Part shown: positions 8,501 through 11,247 of the stretch, piece by piece | Layout: every line of letters starts with the position of its first letter | Numbering within the stretch: the first letter of the stretch is position 1 | Origin: Gammaproteobacteria bacterium | GTDB taxonomy: Bacteria; Pseudomonadota; Gammaproteobacteria; Pseudomonadales; Pseudohongiellaceae | Direction: 5' to 3' | Assembly: GCA_003556835.1 (NCBI GenBank) | Contig: PWQG01000384.1 | Location: 1-11,247, forward strand | DNA: 11,247 nt | Made by a program: the position numbers and the translations under genes | The notes under the pieces: model-generated | Seen by the model: only the letters and a program-made list of their open reading frames with translations | Told to the model about the DNA's origin: nothing | Database searches by the model: none

Positions 8501-9478
8501 GCCGCCATCCGGGTTTTCTCGGGACAGAGCGGCAGTTATGGCACCGGTGTGCCCGATGCCGTGTTCGATACCGAGGGCTGGGACGAGGAAGAGCAGATTG
8601 CCGAGGCCTATCTGGCTCGCATGCAGTACGGTTATGGTCCCGGCGAGGGCATGTGGGGCGTGCGCCTGGACGACATCAATCTCTACGCCGAGAACCTGGG
8701 CCGCGTGCAGGGCGCCGTGCTCGGGCGCTCTTCCAACCTGCACGGCCTGCTGTCCACGGATCACCCTTTCGAGTACCTGGGAGGGATTGCCATGGCGGTC
8801 CGTTCCCTGGGGGGCGAGAGTCCCGACCTCTATGTCAGCAATCTGCGCAACCCCGGTGGCGAACGCAATGTCGGCGCCGCACAGTTCATGGCCGGTGAAC
8901 TGCGCAGTCGCTACCAGCATCCCGGCTGGATTTCCGCCATGCAGGGGGAGGGATACGCCGGCACCCTGGAGCTGCTGAACGTGGTGAACAACTTCTTCGG
9001 ATGGCAGGTCAGTGATCCGTCGATGGTGCGTGCTGATCAATGGCAGTCCTTCCATGACATCTATGTCCAGGACAGCCTGGACCTGGGTCTGGACGAGTGG
9101 TTTGAAACCCACAATGAGCAGGCGATGCAGCGTATTGTCGAGCGAATGCTGGAAACGGTGCGGCGCGACTACTGGCAGCCGGCCGAGGAGACCTTGCGGC
9201 AACTGGTGGAGAGGCACCAGGAGCTGGCCGGGGAGAACGGCGCACCGGGTCGCCTGGGCGAGTATATCGATTCGCTGGCCAGCGGCTTCGGGCTGTCCAC
9301 GGGCGCGGCTGAGGCCGCCCAACAGGTCAGTGGTCAACGCCTTACCCAGGTGGACAACGCGGCCAGCCCGGCACCGCCGAATCTGCTGCCCTGGCTGTTG
9401 CTGGCCATGATACTGGGTCTGGTTACCCTGGGTAGCCTGGGACAATGGCGCCGGCAATATTCTGAAATCCGTTCCTGA
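5597..9478 (+). CDS. Exported, membrane-anchored CobN/ChlH-type metallochelatase homologue (HmuS-like)
   Basis: This 1293-residue protein is homologous to the large subunit of cobalt and magnesium chelatases (CobN/ChlH), which handle metal-tetrapyrroles. Recognisable CobN landmarks are YHDGDLPPSHAYLA (from 516), GTHGNQEFLSGKE (547-559), YPYITDNIGEGLQARRRGQAV, LPTGRNMFGFDP (from 809), LGRPRVDVVASITGVYRDQFP, SGSYGTG (978-984), and the C-terminal FGW segment. Unlike cytoplasmic CobN, it starts with a signal peptide (cleavage probably after LMA, residue 25) and ends with one helix (about 1263-1282) followed by WRRQYSEIRS. It therefore should face the periplasm from the inner membrane. The cysteine in LVWC is not a good lipobox. 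AAGAGGA (5587-5593) is only 3 bases from this ATG, so the ATG at 5603 (two codons later, 9-base spacing) may be the true start. No CobS or CobT gene is adjacent. Its relatives appear to be the HmuS group of haem-uptake operons. Direction of catalysis, metal and tetrapyrrole are unknown. Confidence 0.88.
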   Translation: MPMRYPRAGALLLSLLLVWCANLMAEPRITVLTTDFVLEGQLRTLQEAAARQGIGLQYHRAGLADDEAVRDDLERADMLLVNAPRGNDMARIQQHWGEWLQSTDAAMLAIVGGQARVQSMDAGHGQELAAYYNNGTRPNFDGFFRYWAVHIGAIAEGEVPPPILFPEQGIYHPDMPDLVAATPGAYQQWRADRGLPGSDTQGGIGIIMSRSQFAGDHSRLIDTMIRRIEQRGLVPWMFYFDGDDPEGITRMVHEDGHTHVDVVINMTHLRGVTDRPRELAALGVPLMQGLVYRDGSRADWLADNTGMPMRMVPAFLAIPEQMGAQDTMVVAAVEEGEPVAIDAQLERLLDRASRLVQLRRSDPAEQRLALMYWSYPPGERGVSASNLNVPRSLARLFPALAEAGYAVESRDAATLETVLPSLLDPWQGRVDLEEWAAANPQHWAAVPVAGYREWFGQLPATVQARIRSRWGEPEADAMVLEENGEAHFVIPRLSLGSLVALPQPARSVGDTGLSSYHDGDLPPSHAYLAAYRFVRELHAADALIDFGTHGNQEFLSGKERALSVYDDASLVLGDLPVVYPYITDNIGEGLQARRRGQAVLVTHQTPPFAPAGLHGELLEVHDLIHEWEMLDTGPVRERTEEAIVAHVSDGTLYKDLGWELADIDGGHFEHFLHDLHMYLHELAIDAQPLGLHEFGSHPEDGHRVSTIMQMLGEDYYDALNLEEADELFIGDYTELQQSEPYRFLSRFLIEGESPESLDDPVLAEMMDQARAWDAAMTGNGEIEGLLTALRGRYLATTPGGDTLRNPDILPTGRNMFGFDPARLPTQRAWEVGQELARELLDSHRERHGDWPESLAMSLWSSEAMRHQGAMEAQMLHLLGLRPHWDRGGRLAGLDVIPAEELGRPRVDVVASITGVYRDQFPLFIEQLSRALQELARLEEPGNPISRHSRLLTERLLKQGLDAERAGQLAAIRVFSGQSGSYGTGVPDAVFDTEGWDEEEQIAEAYLARMQYGYGPGEGMWGVRLDDINLYAENLGRVQGAVLGRSSNLHGLLSTDHPFEYLGGIAMAVRSLGGESPDLYVSNLRNPGGERNVGAAQFMAGELRSRYQHPGWISAMQGEGYAGTLELLNVVNNFFGWQVSDPSMVRADQWQSFHDIYVQDSLDLGLDEWFETHNEQAMQRIVERMLETVRRDYWQPAEETLRQLVERHQELAGENGAPGRLGEYIDSLASGFGLSTGAAEAAQQVSGQRLTQVDNAASPAPPNLLPWLLLAMILGLVTLGSLGQWRRQYSEIRS

Positions 9479-9490
9479 TGGGAGAATGCA

Positions 9491-9979
9491 GTGAATCTGA
9501 TTGAATTGACCATGTACGAAGTCGCGCGCCTGTTTCTGGTGCCGGTACTGTTGATCATCTGTGCCCTGTTCGTGTTTGCCTTTGTCGCGCTCGGGGCTTT
9601 CATGGTGGAAGCCTGGCAGCGCCGCGATCAACAACGCCGCCGTGCCATCTGTCCCCTTCACCGTGAGGCCGCCCGGCAGTCCGGCGTCGACTCCGAAGCC
9701 CTGCAACTGAAAATGTTGCAGGTGCTCGAGCCGCTGCGGATCACCACGCGCGTCTCGCCCATGCTCGGGCTGGTGGCGACCATGATCCCGCTGGCGCCGG
9801 CCCTGCTGGCCCTGGGGGATGGCAATCTGGACCAGGTGGGCGAAAACCTGGTCGTGGCCTTTGCAGCGGTGATCATCGCCCTGATCAGTGCCTCGATCAC
9901 CTTCCATGTACTGACCGTGCGCCGGCGCTGGTTGCTCGCTTCCCTGCATGAGCTGGAGAAACAGGGAGTGGCACAATGA
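9491..9979 (+). CDS. MotA/TolQ/ExbB-type proton channel protein, short
   Basis: This inner-membrane protein of 162 residues probably forms the proton-conducting core of a small motor with the next gene product. Three helices are visible: about 12-37, 88-107 and 119-142. A charged cytoplasmic loop of about 50 residues lies between the first two, roughly half the length of that loop in ExbB. The second helix, SPMLGLVATMIPLAPALLAL, matches the P--GL-GT pattern of ExbB/TolQ and keeps the threonine (Thr97). In my ungapped alignment the third-helix threonine of ExbB corresponds to Ala123. Translation starts at GTG: GGGAGA at 9480-9485 is well spaced for it, while the nearby ATG at 9486 runs into a stop after two codons. 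It lies 12 bases after the chelatase gene and its stop overlaps the next start. Confidence 0.82.
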   Translation: MNLIELTMYEVARLFLVPVLLIICALFVFAFVALGAFMVEAWQRRDQQRRRAICPLHREAARQSGVDSEALQLKMLQVLEPLRITTRVSPMLGLVATMIPLAPALLALGDGNLDQVGENLVVAFAAVIIALISASITFHVLTVRRRWLLASLHELEKQGVAQ

Positions 9980-10302
9980 ACCACCGCTTTCTGGATTTCG
10001 ACGAAGATGATGACCCGATTCTGTCCGTGGTCAATGTCATCGATGTGTTTCTGGTGGTCATCGCCGTATTGCTGGTGGTGGTCGCTTCCAATCCACTCAA
10101 TCCCTTCTCCGAGGACAATGTGGTGGTGGTGACCAACCCCGGGGAAGAGAGCATGACCATCACCATACGTGACGGCCAGGAGCTGACCCGCTACGAGAGC
10201 GCCGGGGAAATCGGTGAAGGGGAAGGGGTGCTGGCAGGCACGGCCTATCGTCTGCCGGATGGCTCCATGGTGTATGTGCCGGAGGGTGAATCCGGGCAAT
10301 GA
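9976..10302 (+). CDS. DUF2149 family protein, ExbD/TolR-like single-helix stator
   Basis: This 108-residue protein has an acidic cytoplasmic N-terminus (DFDEDDD), one transmembrane helix (about 18-37) and a periplasmic domain of about 70 residues rich in beta-type sequence. The helix segment NVIDVFLVVIAVLL parallels NVTPFIDVMLVLL of ExbD and the corresponding TolR stretch. It places Asp23 where those proteins carry their essential protonatable aspartate. It is recognisable as DUF2149, a family I recall beside CobN-like genes in archaea and bacteria. Its start overlaps the preceding stop in an ATGA, and AGGGAG (9963-9968) lies seven bases upstream, so translational coupling with the ExbB-like gene is likely. 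It is the last gene of the operon. No terminator hairpin is visible in the 12 bases before the LysR remnant. Confidence 0.78.
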   Translation: MNHRFLDFDEDDDPILSVVNVIDVFLVVIAVLLVVVASNPLNPFSEDNVVVVTNPGEESMTITIRDGQELTRYESAGEIGEGEGVLAGTAYRLPDGSMVYVPEGESGQ

Positions 10303-10314
10303 CCGTTTGCCGGA

Positions 10315-10473
10315 CTACTCCTCCCTGAAGGCACCATAACAGTCGACCAGGTAGTCGATCAGTTCCCGGACCGCCGGCAACATGCCGCGCCGGGACGGAA
10401 AAACCAGGTGGATGACCTCCCGTGGCAATTGCCAGTCCGGCAGAATGGAAACCAGGTCCCCGCGCTTCAGTTC
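10315..10473 (-). pseudogene. LysR-type regulator, C-terminal remnant
   Basis: Read on the minus strand, these 52 codons plus TAG encode the end of a LysR effector-binding domain: LKRGDLVSILPDWQ, then VIHLVFPSRRGMLPAVREL and IDYLVDCYGAFREE. This matches the usual VLPDWQ...HLVYPSRR-LP--VR--IDFL ending of LysR proteins. Upstream (coordinates above about 10473) the similarity stops abruptly, and a TGA closes the frame near 10527. The helix-turn-helix and most of the effector domain, about 250 residues, are missing and not found elsewhere in the window. The remnant looks like the result of a deletion or replacement. LysR genes often lie divergent to a target gene. The tautomerase gene at 11000 has the right orientation to have been that partner, which is inference. 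Confidence 0.75.
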
Positions 10474-10479
10474 CTGAGT

Positions 10480-10493
10480 CCTGCCTTGGCAGG
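10480..10493. repeat. Short inverted repeat at the LysR breakpoint
   Basis: CCTGCC (10480-10485) and GGCAGG (10488-10493) form a 6-base-pair inverted repeat around TT. It starts seven bases beyond the point where LysR similarity ends. Confidence 0.5.
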
Positions 10494-10497
10494 GCGG

Positions 10498-10518
10498 CGG
10501 TGCACGCTCAGTGCACCG
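10498..10518. repeat. Perfect hairpin with 8-base arms next to the LysR breakpoint
   Basis: CGGTGCAC (10498-10505) and GTGCACCG (10511-10518) are perfect inverted repeats around a five-base loop. There is no T-run, so it is not a standard terminator. It follows the 10480-10493 inverted repeat by four bases, and the pair may mark a recombination scar, a mobile-element end or a REP-like element. Confidence 0.55.
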
Positions 10519-10717
10519 GGTCCTGTGTCAGCGCCTGCCGGTGGGTTCAGGGGAACAGGGATCCACTCTGCGTCAGGAAAGCTGAAAGCTACCCATCCCC
10601 ATTCTACGGTTACCGCTGCAGGAGTTGTGGTGGTCAGCCGTTGCCAATTACCTCACCTCATCAAGCAATTGCATGAATGGCGCGGGCATGGGAAGCTTCG
10701 TGTTCGATGCCTGTCGT

Positions 10718-10731
10718 ATCAGGATCCTGAT
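10718..10731. repeat. Perfect 14-base palindrome
   Basis: ATCAGGATCCTGAT is a perfect palindrome in the gene-poor stretch. Its role is unknown and it could be chance. Confidence 0.4.
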
Positions 10732-10763
10732 CGAATGGGATTGTAAATCGAAGATTCAAACTT

Positions 10764-10783
10764 GCAGCAACCATGGTTGTTGC
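10764..10783. promoter_or_regulatory. Near-perfect 20-base palindrome overlapping a -35 region
   Basis: GCAGCAACCATGGTTGTTGC is symmetrical at 9 of 10 pairs, the exception being a G/T pair. It overlaps the -35 element of the promoter at 10780-10807, so it is a candidate operator. Confidence 0.4.
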
Positions 10784-10807
10784 GGAAGAGATTGTGTGCC
10801 ATATAAT
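10780..10807 (+). promoter_or_regulatory. Predicted promoter pointing toward the tautomerase gene
   Basis: A perfect TATAAT is at 10802-10807. TTGCGG at 10780-10785, with a 16-base spacer, is a weak -35 element. Transcription would start near 10814 and leave a leader of roughly 185 bases before the tautomerase ATG. Confidence 0.4.
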
Positions 10808-10954
10808 AGTGAATGCACGACATCCAGGATTTGCGATTGCACGTTGATCCGGACGAGATGAGGGGCAGGTGAGGTGCGGTGGTGGGAAATCAGCAGGTTG
10901 GCTCTATGAGATCAGAACTGTCACTATCGACATTTCGTGCAGCAATGTCTTTTA

Positions 10955-10972
10955 ATCGTGCTGGCGCACGAT
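10955..10972. promoter_or_regulatory. Inverted repeat upstream of the tautomerase gene
   Basis: ATCGTGC (10955-10961) and GCACGAT (10966-10972) are perfect inverted repeats around TGGC, 27 bases before the ATG at 11000. It could be an operator or a leader hairpin. Its symmetry would also suit a LysR-type site, but that is speculation. Confidence 0.4.
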
Positions 10973-10999
10973 ACAAATGTTACACGTTAAGGAAATCGC

Positions 11000-11245
11000 A
11001 TGATCGTAGTGTATGGGGTTAGAGATAGTCTGAATCCGATAAAGGCGGAATTGTCGGATGTTATTCATGGCTGCATGCAATCTGTACTTGGCATGCCGGA
11101 AGATAAGCGAGCCCATAGGTTCGTGCCTCTGGAGCGGGATGATTTCTACTACCCAAGGGGTAGAAGTGACGCCTATACCGTCATTGAGATAAATATGATG
11201 GCCGGTCGCCAACCGGAAACCCAGAAACTTCTACCCCTTGGGTAG
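11000..11245 (+). CDS. Tautomerase family protein, 3' end abnormal
   Basis: The 81-residue product begins VVYGVRDSLNPIKAELSDVI and continues with GMPEDKRAHRFVPLERDDF, YYPRGRSDAYTVIEI and GRQPETQK. This series is characteristic of the Tautomerase_2-type branch of the 4-oxalocrotonate tautomerase/MIF superfamily. Members are usually about 125-130 residues. The start is fixed by TAAGGA just upstream (10988-10993) and by an in-frame stop at 10988-10990. The residue after Met is Ile, so the N-terminal catalytic proline of classical tautomerases is absent. After ETQKLL, where relatives continue with a helix like LIRLLF, the frame reads PLG and stops. That ending comes from an inverted copy of positions 11147-11167 placed at 11227-11247. 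The true gene is therefore probably longer and has been cut or mis-joined here. Confidence 0.75.
   Translation: MIVVYGVRDSLNPIKAELSDVIHGCMQSVLGMPEDKRAHRFVPLERDDFYYPRGRSDAYTVIEINMMAGRQPETQKLLPLG
11147..11167 (+). repeat. Left arm of 21-base perfect inverted repeat
   Basis: This copy lies inside the tautomerase coding sequence, where it encodes the conserved YYPRGR segment. It is therefore the original. Its exact reverse complement is at 11227-11247. Confidence 0.9.
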
Positions 11246-11247
11246 TA
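11227..11247 (-). repeat. Right arm of 21-base perfect inverted repeat at window edge
   Basis: This is the exact reverse complement of 11147-11167, separated from it by 59 bases and running to the last base of the window, so it may continue beyond. The first six bases (ACTTCT) also fit the expected tautomerase codons for Lys-Leu-Leu. That could be microhomology at a fold-back junction. Confidence 0.9.

Larger units (their letters stand above)
10474..10999. other. Gene-poor, palindrome-rich stretch
   Basis: No convincing gene is visible. Short open frames here give cysteine- or arginine-rich translations without family signatures. Base composition becomes more AT-rich from about 10740, unlike the operon. 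The stretch contains five short palindromes or hairpins (10480-10493, 10498-10518, 10718-10731, 10764-10783, 10955-10972), at least one promoter-like site, and the breakpoint of the LysR gene. I could not recognise a transposase fragment or target-site duplication. Confidence 0.5.

Noticed and set aside
8174..9976. 600-residue open frame on the minus strand opposite the chelatase and ExbB-like genes
   Set aside because: It is antisense to strongly recognisable coding sequence. Its translation is rich in Gln, His and Gly with no domain signature, typical of a shadow frame in GC-rich DNA.
10422..10676. Open frame containing a YRCRSCG zinc-ribbon-like segment
   Set aside because: A single CxxC pair without a second pair or any known family pattern is not enough, and the frame crosses the LysR breakpoint.
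10408..10746. 112-residue open frame on the plus strand
   Set aside because: It runs antisense through the LysR remnant, then through the palindrome-rich stretch. There is no ribosome site and no recognisable domain.
10625..10861. 78-residue cysteine-rich open frame
   Set aside because: The composition is odd and it overlaps two palindromes and a promoter-like site. There is no ribosome site or homology that I recognise.
10813..10872. 19-codon frame MHDIQDLRLHVDPDEMRGR just after the TATAAT box
   Set aside because: It would begin at about the expected transcription start with no ribosome site, and it shows no leader-peptide features such as codon runs or an attenuator.

Overview
The window looks like chromosomal DNA of a Gram-negative bacterium, most likely a gammaproteobacterium. 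An outer-membrane TonB-dependent receptor, an E. coli-like aspartase and clear Shine-Dalgarno sites at close-packed genes point that way. Base composition is GC-rich by eye across 1-10300 and falls clearly in 10600-11250. I cannot name a genus from the sequence.

Left part (1-3507): ordinary genes. A 5'-truncated membrane-anchored protein with a possible TIR-like domain (3-716) is followed 3 bases later by aspartate ammonia-lyase aspA (720-2180). On the minus strand lies a monoacylglycerol-lipase-type alpha/beta hydrolase (2208-3026). Divergent from it is a small MAPEG-family membrane protein (3091-3507).

Central part (3559-10302): the main interest, a tight four-gene operon. It begins with a strong-looking promoter whose -10 box overlaps an imperfect palindrome, suggesting a repressor-controlled uptake system. 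The genes are a CirA/IrgA-like TonB-dependent receptor; a 1293-residue CobN/ChlH-type metallochelatase homologue with an export signal and a C-terminal membrane anchor; a short MotA/TolQ/ExbB-type three-helix protein; and a DUF2149-type one-helix protein whose helix carries an ExbD/TolR-like aspartate. No CobS/CobT AAA+ partner, no TonB and no ABC transporter are encoded here. My reading is that a metal-tetrapyrrole or metal-chelate is taken across the outer membrane, that the CobN-like protein inserts or removes metal in the periplasm, and that the ExbB/ExbD-like pair may replace ATP hydrolysis with proton-motive force. The gene content resembles Bacteroidota hmu (HmuR-HmuS) haem operons, but the receptor is of catecholate-siderophore type and lacks the usual haem-receptor histidine, so the substrate is open.

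Right part (10303-11247): a scarred region. The last 52 codons of a LysR regulator survive on the minus strand (10315-10473). About 500 bases without a convincing gene follow, rich in short palindromes and with a TATAAT promoter. Last is a tautomerase-family gene (from 11000) whose 3' end is replaced by an inverted copy of its own interior, ending exactly at the window edge. This may be an assembly or amplification fold-back rather than biology.
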